Part shown: piece by piece, positions 12,425 through 24,346 of the stretch
Layout: every line of letters begins with the position of its first letter
Position numbering within the stretch: position 1 is the stretch's first letter
Source: Bemisia tabaci
Lineage: Eukaryota; Arthropoda; Insecta; Hemiptera; Aleyrodidae
Length of the DNA: 64,000 nucleotides
Direction of reading: 5' to 3'
Assembly: GCF_918797505.1 (NCBI RefSeq)
Contig: NC_092795.1
Span: 22,617,131-22,681,130, forward strand
Translations under genes and position numbers: made by a program
Notes under the pieces: generated by a model
Databases searched by the model: none
Told to the model about the DNA's origin: nothing
Seen by the model: only the letters and a program-made list of their open reading frames with translations

Positions 12425-12717
12425 GGATATGGCCGAGTTTTATGAGTCTAATCGGTCGCGAAGCTCGGGAACCGATCGTAACGAGTCAGGTTGGGTTCAG
12501 TTAGGTCACGCAACTAAACTAACTCTCCGGCAAAGCTGGAGGTATCATTCGAATGGAAGGCGCCCAATATCCGGAATGTGTCCACACTATTTCTGCAGCT
12601 TCGATCAATAGAACTTTCTGGGCTCTTTAATAACTCCTCCTTGTGCTCTAGCTGGAGTTTGCGACATGCCTATTGTTTCTATCTCCCTCTTCAGATTTCA
12701 GGTCTAAATCATGCATT

Positions 12718-12762
12718 CACTCGCAAATTCCTCACGCCTGCAACATCTCCATTACGGATCTT
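12718..12762 (+). repeat. Fragment of the 11919-12424 foldback
   Basis: TCGCAAATTCCTCACGCCTG followed by CAACATCTCCATT repeats the right terminus of the adjacent foldback at about 12391-12424. Confidence 0.8.
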
Positions 12763-13975
12763 AGACAGAAATCTCAACATCATCGACTATCAATCCGTCG
12801 ATCGTTAAATTGACTATCAAGTAAATATTCAACCTTAATCGTGATGTAAATCAACCAAGTTCAAACACCTACTTGATGGACCTTTCTAAAACAAGCATTT
12901 TTCACTAATCTGTACACAAAGCAGTATGCGCCTTCATTTTGGAACTAGGCAAAGAGGATTCTTCCGAGCTGGTTTAGTGGTATCACTAGAAACGCATATT
13001 TAGAACAGTTTGATCAATGATGCAGTCTCGCGTGCCACCCGCAGAAAAAAATATGTAATTCCATTTTTTCTGACTCAATGTTTTATTGAAGAAAAACAAA
13101 GGAGCATCAGTCTTCATGATTCTTTAATAATCTTACATACCATAGAAGAGCTCAAAGTGACAAAATGAAGGCAATAAAGTTTTCCTGATAGACAACAGAG
13201 GAAAAATTTAAACCTTAAATAATAGAGTCAGTAAGTTTTGACTGTGCATAAAAATTCCGCGCAAAATCCGGCTACGCGTCTCCGACAACCACTCTCAGGA
13301 CTAGGCCCTTGTGAGGACAACAGCTGTCCACCGCCCCGTTCGGCGAGAACCACTTAACTCCTATGTATAAAACTCTTTTGTACATACGTGGTTCTTGCCT
13401 GTCATAGCAGTTCTGTCATTACCAAGCGTCCCGTCCGAGTCAAGGTTCCACTGCTGAATTAATTCAGAGGTGGACTGGCCGCACGTTATACTGCTCACGG
13501 AGATAGGTGGACTCACTCAAAAAAAAATGGAAAATGGAAAGTGGAAAAAATGGAGGGAAAAAATGCAAATTATATTTTAAAAGATTTTTTCATTTCCTTC
13601 TATTGTATGGTTGAATGGAGTTTCTAAAGGAAGCGCATGATAAGAAAGTTCAAACTATGTTTTAGAGTTTTTTCCAAAGTTCAAACTTTGTTTTAGAGTT
13701 TTTTCCAAAGTTCAAGCACCCGCAATGTTGGCAAAAAAGACAATTTAATTTTCATCAAAGAACGTCGCGTTGTTCCACTTCTATTAAAAAGCAACAACCA
13801 GAAAAATGTTCATCATAAAAAATACATTTTTTTTTTCAGAACTGGATACTTTTTTTTGGCATGATTAGTCGCTATTTGACAAAGTAATTGATTTCCAAAG
13901 TTTTGGACCAAAATATATGAAGTATGCGATTCCAATGTTTGTCCGTTGAATCGATGATCCCATTTAATTGAACCC

Positions 13976-14006
<31 letters not shown>

Positions 14007-15058
14007 TTTCAATGCTTCCACTGAAAATTTGCGGAATTCGTAAACCTCTCTTTTACGTCGGATGGAAAATCGTTACTTGATATGAAATTGCTATTGAAAC
14101 TGCTGATTAAAGAGAATCCTCTAGCAGATTTATCATACCAGCTTTCCCATCAACGACCCTGAAAGTTCAAAAGCAACCCCTGAACTTGACAACATCGGCA
14201 CATACCCATAATTTCCTTGGGCAAGGATTGGCGTGAGTCCTGCGAACAGTGACAACTTTAATAGCTCATAAACTGGTTCTTTGAGCATTATGCCCTTTTT
14301 ATAGGTTGTCCTTAAATAGGCAGGGGTACCGAGTGAGAGTGTCCCTCCGACCTTTATCAGTAACTGCATCGCTTGAACGTTCGACCCTCAACACTGTTCG
14401 GAGATGTTGAGTTTATTTCTCAATTACGAGTATTAACCCTTTGCAATCTGAAACTGCCCGTGTTGGAGACGGTTAAAATGAATTGAAAATATCTCGTGTG
14501 CTCATATACTCGGTTATTAAAGGGCGTGTATTTTAACGGACTGAGTGTCAGTTCAATGTTTTTGAAAGTTTGTAGAGAATATCTATAAAAAGGGGGTTGT
14601 AGAAATGCTACGGATACTTTGATGACGGCGCAGAGATACAACTATTCGTGCTTGATGGATGGCAGTGTTGCAAATGCAAAATTGAAGGCGCGATGGCTTA
14701 AGGCGTGAACTCGCAATGCTCCGCTCTATGCTGCCAATAAGGCGTCGCTCAGATTTGGCGGGAGAGTTAAAATTGGGGTCCGAATACGTCTCGCCTATAT
14801 CTTCGGCTTCCAGTTTGTTCTTTTTTTCAATTTGAGGTCTGATTCTTTTTTTAGGATGTATTTGTACCTAAAGCTCGAATGCGTCGGTCCCCTAACTCCT
14901 CAAAAAGAGATAGCTGGGTCCGGATGGATGGGTGCAGGTCCAACTTGGAATTTCCAGGGGTGGTTGTCAAAAATAATTCCCGGACACTCTGTGTTATTCT
15001 TTCTTCCAATTTAATGTCTGAAACTCTTTTAAATGATAATGTATTTGTGGACCTTCAT
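12763..15058. other. Spacer with short tandem and poly-A
   Basis: A 35-bp direct duplication (GTTTTAGAGTTTTTTCCAAA) lies at 13650-13715, and a run of about 25 A lies at 13976-14001. No protein motif or RNA gene was recognised. Confidence 0.45.
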
Positions 15059-15340
15059 CAGGGTGTCTACTAAAACAGGCCCGTCAAAGATACGTACTTT
15101 TACAATAATTTTTCAGCGCATTTTCAAGAAATTCAGTGCATCCTCCAACAGAAAAATTCCGTGATTTATCAGTACCTCCATTTGACGAAATTAGAAAAAT
15201 CTCAAAAATTTGAAATTGCGACAAAAATGACAAAAAATAAAAAAAAATCCCGGACCTTCTTGCGGAATTTCCGCACTTAATCAGTACTTCCGGACCGCCC
15301 TTAAAAAATCAGTACTATTTTCGGACTTGTAGACACCCTG
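15059..15340. mobile_element. Complete CAGGGTGTCTAC-ended MITE
   Basis: Starts CAGGGTGTCTACTAAAACAG and ends with the inverse GTAGACACCCTG. TTCAT precedes (15054-15058) and follows (15341-15345), a candidate 5-bp target duplication. The interior repeats AGTACTTCCGGACCGCCC and TCAGTACCTCC, shared with 719-1010. The element is non-coding. Confidence 0.85.
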
Positions 15341-15599
15341 TTCATCGATCGTTTGTATGTACCGGCCACCTAAAACCCGCAGAGTACGTGATTTTTTAAA
15401 ATCTCAGGTCAATTTGACTCGGCTTCGGTATTTAAGAATCAACTCGGGGGATACTAATAATCGATGCCAACTTCCACAAAAAACTCCCTTTTCACACTTG
15501 AATGAATACAGTGGGAATGCCTCACCCTCAAACGGCAACCACTGTCGCAAAGTTCAGGCCCCATTTATTCAGTTTCCAACCAAACGCGCAGAAATTCAA

Positions 15600-16110
15600 T
15601 AGAGTAACGTTTCACACACACAACCTTTATCCCGCCCCCTCCTATCACTCCCCCCCTCCTATCACCCCCCCCCCCGCTTCACTCACGCTGAGCGGGAGGC
15701 GAGAGCAAGTGTCACCGCGTCACGGCGGTGGGCAGAAAAATTGAACAGTTCGCCTAATGGCGGCAACGAAATCAATTATTCCGGAATATTATACTCCGGA
15801 ATATCACAGCCGCCACTACAAACGACTGGGGGAGGGCGGTGTATTAAACCCGGGGTCGGCGCATCTGGTCTGATTATTTCGAGCGGCGCGCGTTCAGGCG
15901 GAAATCGAGGAGGGGCGCCGAGAGTGACGTCATTTCCGGCGCCCTTATCGGGGGCCAGGGTATTTGTTGCATATGTACGCTCCGCGCCCCGACCGCTTGT
16001 CAATCGGCGAAATTACGGCAGATAACGCGCCTAACCCCTACTTAGGCAACCCGCACGGCGCGCGGCGGGCGGCGGGTTACGTCGCCGCGCGGGCAGGCGA
16101 AACTTGGTAA
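15600..16110. other. CpG-rich island
   Basis: Strongly GC- and CpG-rich in an AT-rich surrounding. It includes C-rich runs (15645-15675), a consensus CRE-like TGACGTCA at 15925-15932 followed directly by the ETS-like TTTCCGG, and a GCGCGCGGCGGGCGGCGGG tract near 16060. It could be a promoter or first-exon region. No start codon or reading frame is persuasive. Confidence 0.4.
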
Positions 16111-16218
16111 TTGAAAAATTATCTCGGTGCGCATCTTTATTTCGCGGTGATGTCTGGCTCAAGATCACTCGAAAAGTGCCTTATCTTGAATATGTTTTAG
16201 TCGCTAATTGCGAACCGT

Positions 16219-16234
16219 GGGGGGGGGGGGGGGG
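16219..16234. repeat. Poly-G tract
   Basis: An uninterrupted run of about 16 G. Such runs are length-unstable and error-prone in sequencing. Confidence 0.9.
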
Positions 16235-16629
16235 GATTCCTGCATCTGAGGCCCCGTTTTATGACAGCCGCGGTTATTGTCGACGACCGCTCTTGCCATG
16301 TGGTGTTTTGGGACTTATTTCATAAAGGCCGTTTAATTTATCCATAAACATTCGCACGGGTCGAAAAAAATTGTGAGAAGTATTATATTACCAAGACCTA
16401 GTAGTACCTTGGTCACACTGTCATTTATGGTCGGTGGGAGGAGAGCAAAGTTAAGAATTCATTTTTGTAAAGAAAGGTAAATAGAAGAACGAGGCAATTC
16501 TTATAATTAAAACCTTATTCCGACTAATTTTTACCAAAAAAAAAAAAATTAAAGAGAAGAAACAAAAAGAACAGAAGCGATGAGCAAAACATCGGTCCTC
16601 GTCCGCCTGCCGGGAGAGCCGCGGCGTGT

Positions 16630-16745
16630 TGCCAGCGCAAAACGCGAACTAACGCCTACAAACCTAAGCAGCTACTTCACGCATTGCGCAATGCTTGAAG
16701 TATCCCCTTAGGTTTGTAGGCGTCAGTGCGCGTTTCGGACTGGCA
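16630..16745. repeat. Foldback, 39-bp arms
   Basis: TGCCAGCGCAAAACGCGAAC through ACAAACCTAAG on the left is the inverse of CTTAGGTTTGTAGGCGTCAG through GACTGGCA on the right. The loop contains CTTCACGCATTGCGCAATGC, a word related to the 79-bp repeat at 32849-33085. Confidence 0.85.
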
Positions 16746-17160
16746 GCACTCCGCACCGCGTCGCGCCGCAACGTGCCATAAACTTGCCCACAATTTCTAA
16801 GTCAGGGCGTTAAAATGTAAGAAATTTGACTTCAAATTCGAAATTAGCTACTCCAAAAAACATCAGTTTAGAAACGTACGTGATCCAATCTTTAAGAAGA
16901 CAAATAACTAAATAAAAGTATTTCAATTACACTGATAAAATGATTAAACTAATTATCTTTGTCTTTATTATAATCAACTTATCTCACTAGTATTTATTAA
17001 CTGATTAAAAGTTAAAAATTAATTAAAATTAAATTTATAAAAAATCATCGGACTTATTTCTTCCTATTCTTGAGTTTTTGACCATAGTGCGCCGCGGATG
17101 GTGGCGCTCATAAAATTGCTCAATCGCTCCTAAGCTCTTTGGTTTTCTCTTATAAAAAAA

Positions 17161-17440
17161 AAACCTGGGTCCTATTTTCAAAATCTGATTAAAGCGGGCT
17201 CATCTAGGGACCTGTTGAAAACCGCAAAAATCATGGAAATCGGCCCGGTAGTACGCTCAAACAAACTATGACAAAAAGTTAACATTGTTTAAATGGGAGG
17301 ATACGCAACTTTACCACGTAATATAAAAACACCTGGGTCATATTTTCAAAATCTAAATAAAGCGGGCTCATTTAGAGACAATTGTCTGTCGATAGCCGCA
17401 AGAATCATGAAAATCGGCCAGGTAGAACGCTTGAACAAAC
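17161..17440. repeat. Two ~105-bp direct repeats
   Basis: CCTGGGTCCTATTTTCAAAA with AAAGCGGGCTCATCTAGGGA (from 17164) recurs in diverged form from 17331. The offset is about 167 bp. Both units end in CGGCC(C/A)GGTAG and CGCT(C/T)(A/G)AACAAAC. No coding signal was seen. Confidence 0.8.
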
Positions 17441-20130
17441 GTTACCAGATTTGAAAATTTAGGAGCTCTCGGAGCTTAGGATAAGGAAAGAGAAAAATGC
17501 CTTAATGATGTCACGATGCCTTCTTCTCCTTGCCAATTTGCTGGTGCTAAACCGTACCCTAATGGTTTAGGCTACCAAAACCGAACCTTTTCGGCGCATC
17601 TCGATCCCAACTGAACAACCTTCGAATCTACGATAAAAACACCTGGAATAGAACTACCTCCTTAGGTGAGGTTGATTTCTCGAGGGAGCCGGCGTGAAGC
17701 AAAACGAAAGTGAAAACAGTTAGGAGGAAAGTGGGTTAGTGTGATGAACTTAATTGCTTTTTTCCGAAAGTTTTCCTTCCGTTCGATCGACGGCACTAAC
17801 TTCTACTTAACTCTTGACGTCTCGGCGGACCTCGTCAAGATGTTTCCAAGTAGATACGAATGAGGGGGGTGTTTGGACTTCTCCAGAGATGAGTTCGATG
17901 GCTGAGCGGAAAGCATGCAGGATAATTACTCGAACCTGAACTCAGTCACTTCTTTGGAATCTTCTGCACATGATCGATCTCGATTTTATCACGTAATGAT
18001 AGAAAACATAAAGAAGAGTCATGAAAAACGTTATTGCACGCATTTTCCGACACTATTGTACTATAGAGAAAGATCGTGTGATGAGGCAATAGGACTCATC
18101 GTCATGCATCTGATCACTTGATGACGTGAAAAGCATAATTGGGCGAATTTCTGCCAAACGGAACCATAGATTGTAGGGAAAGAAGGGGTGTGCTCTACAA
18201 AGCTGCTTAAGGAACGATGTGAAAGTGGGTTTGGTTCCCTTTAGAGAAGTGGAAAGGCGGAATTTTACATTCTGTCAAACGGAACTAAGGTAAACGGTTA
18301 CTCTTGGGCATGTGACAAGAAATAAGTTTAATTAGAACTATACAGTTTTTTTCCCAAAGAAAATGAATTTTTAAAGCAGTTTTTGAGTACAATTGTTATT
18401 ACTTATTTCGCAAAAGCGATGACTTTAATCATTCTCCAATCATCATCGAATGAGGACTACACTTACACTATCGCATACTTTGATCCAAACATTCATCTGC
18501 TTTATTTTAATACATCATTTGTCTGCAGGAATCATATAAAATATTTTCCTAGTTTTAATTTTGCTAACTTTAACAGAGATTAGATCATTCTGTGGTCATG
18601 AAATAAATAAATTTAACAATAAAAACATGATTCTGTGAAAATACCTGTACTGAAATCACCTAGTCAGCAATTTCAGCACTTCATCATCCAAAGCTTCTCT
18701 TTAGAGCTGCATTCTGATTACTTCACATAATATAATTAGTTCGACAAAATTTTAACAATAACCTCAGTATCGACTATTATGGGCCTCAAAATGTGAACAC
18801 TTCAAGAATTGTGATTTTTCTCATTTTATTATCACTAATGTATGCTACCCCGGCAACATTCTTCAAGAGCCAAGTATTAGAGAACCACTTTTGCTTCGAG
18901 TTCACTGACGATAGAGCAGATATCAATACCTTTCACATGAGCTAGCTCCCCAAATTTTCCATGGAGCCACTGCTTCCTGCGTGAATTTTTGATGATGATT
19001 CAAACTCCGCACTAGCCCATTCTTCGCCTCGTGCATTAACCCCGTGAACCCGCGCTGCACACGGCTACATCGTTAATCCAGACTCAATATCGACTCCTCC
19101 CCTCCCGCGAAAACACCCTTCCCCGAATCTCGTGTAATCCGACATTAGAGATAACACGCGTACCAGTGGTAAGTGATTTGGGCAGGAGTGAATCAATCTT
19201 GGGATTCTTTCAGGGTCCGGCCGCGCCTGCATATTTTATTCAAAAGGACCACCCTACTCGGGAGGGGGTGTGAATCATGCAGCCCGGCCACCCTCCACCC
19301 TCCACCGTTATCAATCACTATCAATTATAAAATTTCACCGGGGGAGCGCGCCACGGCAACCCGGAACCTCCGCAAACCGCATAACCGCCCGGTGTATCTA
19401 TTAGACTTGAGTGGTTTTTGCTTAGCGGAGCGGTGCGCAACCCGGTGTCTGAGGGTTGGCGGGGGTGAGGTGTAATGAATTAGCCGCATCCTCCGTCGGA
19501 AGGAGTATTTTAGCGTCGGCACGGATATCTCGCCGAAGAATGGAAGCGCCGGTCTTTCGCCGGGGTAGGAGAAAGCCGTATTTACAGTTATGATAATAAA
19601 GTGTTCGGGTGGATTCAGGCAACATAAAGATGGGTAAGAATATAACCACCCTTTGCTCCTTAATAATGGAGGGGGTGGTGGATAATACTCTGCATGCTTT
19701 AAAGTTTGGGGCAAATATTTTAAAAAGACGGTTGTTTTCTGTTAACAAACAATCAAAACGGATGATATTTTAAATGATTTTATTAAATAATAATATAAGG
19801 CAAATTCCAACCAAACCAAAGACTTTCTACTACAATTTATCATTATTTCTCTTTGCAAAAATTGAGTCAGTTTTTGGGAACACGCGGTTTAAACCGCAAC
19901 CCTAACGTCACTTGATCCTATTCTGTCACACTTCTAGCGCACGACTTATGACACATAAATCAGATCAGAACGCACAAGAAATCAGGAGAAAAAGAAGCAG
20001 AAGAAAAAGGAAGGAACTGGACGAACGAAAAAAGGAGAAAAGGGAGAAGAGGTGGAAGAGAAAAAAGAGGGATATGAAGATACAGAATAAGATGTAAAAG
20101 GAGAAAAATCGGAAGGAAGGGGGAGAAAAA
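17441..20130. other. Spacer; GC-rich patch and purine-rich tract
   Basis: The 19020-19490 part is GC-rich with overlapping frames on both strands that look like compositional artefacts. Positions 19975-20135 are an almost pure A/G tract, which makes the Lys/Arg/Glu frame at 19912-20097 meaningless. No gene is supported. Confidence 0.45.
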
Positions 20131-20353
20131 AGAATTCCTTCTTTTATTTTTTTCTCTTTAGCCTCTCATTATCTTCTGCAACTTATTCTTTTTTAAGTCT
20201 TAGTCTTTTAGTTAGTTTTAGTCTGTCAGACCAGGTTTACATAAAGGTTCTAAAGAAGAATTCATAATTTTATTTTTTTTTTCTCCTTGGCTTCTCATCT
20301 TCTTCTCCAACTTATTCTTTCTTAAGTATTACAGACCTTAGTCTGTCAGACCA
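20131..20353. repeat. Imperfect ~130-bp tandem duplication
   Basis: GAATTCCTTCTTTTATTTTT through TAGTCTGTCAGACCA (20131-20233) recurs from 20261 to 20353 with small changes. The shared words are CAACTTATTCTTT and TTAGTCTGTCAGACCA. Confidence 0.8.
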
Positions 20354-20442
20354 ATCTCATGTGTTCTTCCTCCATGTCATCCGAGAGAATCAAATCCAAA
20401 GCTTCATCTCACACGAGCAAAAACGACGAAAATACTTAGAAG

Positions 20443-20607
20443 CAGTGGCGTGGCGTGCTTTGCGATTTATCGATTGTTATGCCATTTGAACCTATGGAAA
20501 AGGATCGATAAACAGGGTGTTCGCTGCGAACACCTTAATAATCGATTCTTTACCATAGGTTTAAATGGCATAACAATCGATACATCGCAATTCACGCCAC
20601 GCCACTG
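20443..20607. mobile_element. hAT-like MITE with perfect 8-bp target duplication
   Basis: Starts CAGTGGCGTGGCGTGCTTTG and ends CACGCCACGCCACTG. The exact duplication CTTAGAAG sits on both sides (20435-20442 and 20608-20615). The two halves fold back on each other over most of the length, pairing ATCGATTGTTATGCCATTTG with its inverse. At 165 bp it is non-autonomous. The terminal motif and 8-bp duplication are those of the hAT superfamily. Confidence 0.93.
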
Positions 20608-21120
20608 CTTAGAAGCCCCTATAGCTCCAACGCCGCGCCAAGAAAATTGAACCCTTCCGAGAACAAAGCGCGCGACCTTGCGGGGGCGATTCGAAATTTC
20701 TAAATGAGCACGCTGTCCGCATCCGCCGAGGAGGGGCTGGCGACCCCTCCTGGAATGCGGGATGAAAGGAGTCCCGATTGTTTTCGCTCGGGAGGGTCCT
20801 CGGAAAGGGGGCCAAGTTAGTTAAACTTCGCATCGCTCCTCCAGGAATGTCGGGGTCCGGACTGCGGTTGAGTCCGAGGTATGTAAGTTGGAACTGTGTA
20901 AACAGACTTCTTAGTACGCTAATATGAATAATATATCAGATCCACCGGCGTTGACATGTCGGCAGATTTTATGATAACGCCGTACATGCTATGCATTTCT
21001 TTTTTCAATAAAAAAAATAAGAAAAATAAATAAATAAAAATCAAACCTGGAAGCTGGTTAGAAAACCACGAAAAAATCACCATACCCGAGGAATCGAACA
21101 TTGCAGACCGAAATATTTGA
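20608..21120. other. Spacer, GC-rich first part
   Basis: 20620-20880 is GC-rich. Beyond it is AT-rich sequence. No supported gene. Confidence 0.4.
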
Positions 21121-21130
21121 TCGAAAACTG

Positions 21131-21310
21131 GGCATGGCCGAGTGATTCCGTCTGCAAAACGATAGAAACATGTTGAGATGACCCGATGCCTTATATTCGG
21201 CTGTAAAGTATCGATCAAGGTCCCGGGTTCGAATCCCAGCCAGGGTGACAAAACTTGATGGTCTCAGATCCTGTCATTTTGCAGGAGTATGGGAAATCCC
21301 ATCTAAATTA
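21131..21310 (+). repeat. tRNA-derived SINE-like unit
   Basis: An A-box-like TGGCCGAGTGATT (21135-21147) and a perfect B box GGTTCGAATCC (21226-21236) form a polymerase III promoter. The boxes are about 80 bases apart, too far for a normal uninterrupted tRNA. No acceptor stem pairs properly. The tail continues past CAGCCAGGGTGAC into unrelated sequence. This is the layout of a tRNA-derived SINE or decayed tRNA. Confidence 0.65.
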
Positions 21311-22048
21311 AATCGACCGAATCTCGGTTAGGGCACCAGGCCTAAGATCGCGATATATCTCGGATTGTGACGTAACACTGAAACGGTCTATATCTTTGGC
21401 GTTTCGGAAATCTCAGTTATTTTGTGATATACTGAGGCATTTTTAGTACAAATCTTACGTAATTCGTCGTTTTCCAGACGAAGGAACATAACTCAATTTT
21501 AGGGTTGTAAAACTGACTTCGGGAGTCTATTTTTACAGAAGTAGAGGTGTACAGTTTATATCCAAAATGTTGCTGATTTTATGCGTTTAATCAATAAAAG
21601 CTTCGGTTAATATTCCGACTAGTTTTCTGGTTAAAATACATTTTGCGAATAGAAATTTTGCACCGTCGAAATGAAGTTACGTTCTTTCGTCTGCAAATGG
21701 ACGAATACCGAGGACCTAAAATAACGAGCTTAATAGCTGGTTTCAAAGTAAAATTGTCCTGTATTTTAGGAATGAGTGATATACGACGAAAGCCATAAAT
21801 GCTCCGGCGTCAAGTGTGAAAATCACAAGCCAATAAGACCTGGATGCCGCAAACTTTCAACTTTCCAATCGATAACGCATCCGACGCCGGCCGCAAGATT
21901 CTCGATGCATACTTGTTAACTTGTTTTCCCGTTTGACGAAAGAAAGTTTCCACTTCGACGCAACGCCACAATTCAATTGTTTTCGACGCTGCCGGCTGCA
22001 TCATCTCCGCTCAACGATGCCAGATTGCTCTGAATCGTTAGGATAACG
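21311..22048. other. Spacer, nothing recognised
   Basis: No conserved frame or repeat terminus is visible. Confidence 0.4.
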
Positions 22049-22542
22049 CTGCCATGCTGAGGAAAAACGCCGTATGAACATTCAAGAGTTGCCAAATTTC
22101 CTCCGATTATTTTGAAGGAGAGTTGTGAATATATTCACTTGAAAGGTTCGGATAATTTAGACCTGGCCGCGAATAAAATTTTTTGAAAATTTTTAAAGAA
22201 AACTATACAAAATTTCACAAAAAAATTCGTATTTTATCAGAGGAAATTCGGCGACGTCTGAAAGCTCATACAACGTTCTTCTTTAACCCTCTATAGCATG
22301 AATTAATTTTAGCTCTCAGATTCTGGGGGATACTAATCTTTTATGTATAGCTTGCATAAAAAACAAAGAGTACCAAATTTTTTTCAAAATTTTCAATTTT
22401 AGAGAATCGGTTAATCGAAAGAAGAAAAAACTAATGAAAATTTGCAAAATCATGCCACAGCGGAAAGATTCAATTTTTAAAATTCCCAAATATACGTTGT
22501 TAAGAATCCATAACGCTATACCATAGAGGGTTAACACGGCAG
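22049..22542. mobile_element. CTGCC-ended MITE split by a piggyBac-like insert
   Basis: The left end CTGCCATGCTGAGGAAAAAC resembles the 253-bp family at 23703, 46747 and 47078. Its right end is cut: CATACAACGTTCTTC stops at TTTAA, and CACGGCAG resumes only at 22535. Removing the insert at 22287-22530 and one TTAA leaves about 246 bp, the family's usual size. Outer flanks AACG and AATG match a 4-bp duplication with one mismatch. Confidence 0.85.
22287..22530. mobile_element. piggyBac-like MITE, nested
   Basis: Begins CCCTCTATAGCATGAATTAA and ends ATACCATAGAGGG. TTAA lies immediately outside on both sides (22283-22286 and 22531-22534). CCC-type termini with a TTAA target duplication are diagnostic of piggyBac-group elements. 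It is 244 bp long and non-coding. A second, older copy lies at 32599-32825. Confidence 0.9.
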
Positions 22543-22731
22543 AATGGGTCAGTCGGGCTGTGCTTATGCCCGGTTCCATCATCTCTTTGCATCGAAGCAA
22601 CTTACTGATGAAAGTTAGACACTTGGAGTATCCGCTAAGTCTAACAATAAGAAGGCCAGATAGAACCAGACTTAAGGGGATTGTTTCCACGATACAAGCT
22701 TGTAGCTTGTAGATTTGCTACAAGAACACAA

Positions 22732-22862
22732 GTATCGTCGCCCCTCTGACGTAAGGACAAATCTCAATTTCCACGTGAGCCCTATTTTACATAAGACTCC
22801 ATGATTTCTGGGGCTCATGCGAAAACCAAGGTACGCAGTTTACGTCAGTGGAGCGACGATGT
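22732..22862. repeat. Foldback with (C/T)ATCGTCGC ends
   Basis: The left arm TATCGTCGCCCCTCTGACGT pairs with the right arm ACGTCAGTGGAGCGACGAT. An inner pairing joins GTGAGCCC and GGGGCTCATG. It is non-coding. Confidence 0.8.
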
Positions 22863-23702
22863 TTGGCTTAAAGAGATGGAATTTTGAACTTTCAAACACG
22901 TCAATACCACTCTACTATTGTGCTCTGATAATGACAATTTATGGAGTTTCATTGAACTTTATCGGTGCTCATTGCTTTGTTAATGTATAAAACTTTTTTT
23001 TTACAGATTTTACTGTAGGCTTTTCTTTTTTCCAGATGATTTAGTAACTGAGCCCTAAAATTTCTGGAACAGCATTTAAAGTCTTGCTTCATCAAGAGTT
23101 TGGTTACAATTGTCGAGAGGTATTAGAACTTGCAGAATCCCCTTATAGTGAGTACTAAAGACCGGTGACATTTATTTCTGTACATTATGTAAAGAGTAAA
23201 TAGAGGCTACAGTAAAATCAGTAAAAAAAGTTTTACTGATTCATAAAAGCCAATTTATATTCACGAAACTTGCAACAATGCGTACGGCAAGTGTTGCTTA
23301 CAAGTCTGAGGACGAAAGTTAGTGGAATGGAATTACGATGTAAGTGCCATTGGCTGTGCATTCAAGTTCGATGGCTTGGCGATGGTTCGCATGTGGCGTT
23401 ACCAGAGTGAAGCTTATTTTCCGATTTTTCCACGCACGGAACCAGTGCGATGTGGGCATCTCTGGACGGAAAGTTTAGGAACGCCACCTAGCAACACAGG
23501 AACTTCGTGGGAACTTCTTCCCCTCCCGTGCTGCGAAGAAGGAACGCCACCGTGTTTCATTCCTCCATGAGCCGTTTCTTTGGTTGTCTAGTGTCATACA
23601 AAGAGGAAGAGAGGTTTTATTCTACTTCGCGTGTTTCCCGCTTTAGTGTATTTCAAAATGCACACGAATATTCTTTCAAAAGCATCATAATTGCCATGTA
23701 TA
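22863..23702. other. Spacer, no gene recognised
   Basis: A 82-codon frame at 23322-23570 has Cys and Trp residues but no recognisable motif and no supporting splice structure. Confidence 0.35.
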
Positions 23703-23955
23703 CTGTCGTGCTAAGGAAGAACGCCGTATGATCATTCGAGAGTTGCCAGATTTCCTTCGATAAAATGTTCATTTCCGAGGAGACTTATGAATATTTTCCC
23801 TTGAAATTTTCAGGGCTTTTCGGTGGAATTGCGAGCACAATTATCCGAAAAACTGGAAACAAATTATTCACAAGTTGATCAAGTTATTCATGTTTCATCA
23901 AGGGAAATTTGGCAACGCCTGAAGGCTTATACGGCGTTCTTCCTTAGCACGGCAG
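23703..23955. mobile_element. CTGCC-family MITE, 253 bp
   Basis: Starts CTGTCGTGCTAAGGAAGAAC and ends CGTTCTTCCTTAGCACGGCAG. The flanks are TATA (23699-23702) and TATA (23956-23959), an exact 4-bp target duplication. The termini read as inverted repeats of at least 30 bases, and the interior is AT-rich without a frame. Confidence 0.93.
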
Positions 23956-24064
23956 TATACTGCAGAGAATGCCATTTAGCTAAATCTAACGGGGACCATG
24001 ACTTGTTTAAGGTGGCGGAATTTTCGGAGTTGTGTACTTTCATATTTGAGGGAGGGGATATTGC

Positions 24065-24078
24065 GCCCCCCCCCCCCC
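24065..24078. repeat. Poly-C tract
   Basis: A run of about 14 C. It is low complexity only. Confidence 0.85.
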
Positions 24079-24211
24079 TCCCTATGGTCTATCTTTTCTT
24101 TTCGAGGAAGATAATGTGATAAGTTTGATTTCCGTTACTGAGACAATCATTGTCCGTAGTTTCGCCTCAATTTTCACACTAAAGTGTGTTCGGAAAATAT
24201 TATTTTATTTT

Positions 24212-24346
24212 GACTACATTTTGCAATAATGAACTAGTATTTCTGGCTCATTTCAGAAATAACGTATGCGCCATTCTTCTCCCTGAGCGCAAAGGTGCTT
24301 TTGTGGATGAGCCAGAAATAGTAGCTCATTGGCAAAATGTGGTCCA
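24212..24346. mobile_element. Short MITE of the ACTATTTCTGGCTCAT family
   Basis: The left arm GACTACATTTTGCAATAATG through GTATTTCTGGCTCATTTC pairs with the right arm GATGAGCCAGAAATAGTAGC through GCAAAATGTGGTCC. It is about 135 bp and non-coding. Related copies are at 32108-32221 and 59743-59873, with fragments near 8665, 8965 and 33300. Confidence 0.8.

Noticed and set aside
12970..13010. tRNA-like A box (GCTGGTTTAGTGGTATCAC)
   Set aside because: No B box follows at tRNA spacing.
19325..19748. Long overlapping frames in GC-rich DNA
   Set aside because: Stop-codon scarcity in GC-rich sequence explains them; frames are open on both strands at once.
19912..20097. Lys/Arg/Glu-rich frame
   Set aside because: It is the translation of an almost pure A/G tract.
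21135..21250. Functional tRNA gene
   Set aside because: A and B boxes are about 80 bases apart and acceptor arms do not pair. A SINE or decayed tRNA fits better.
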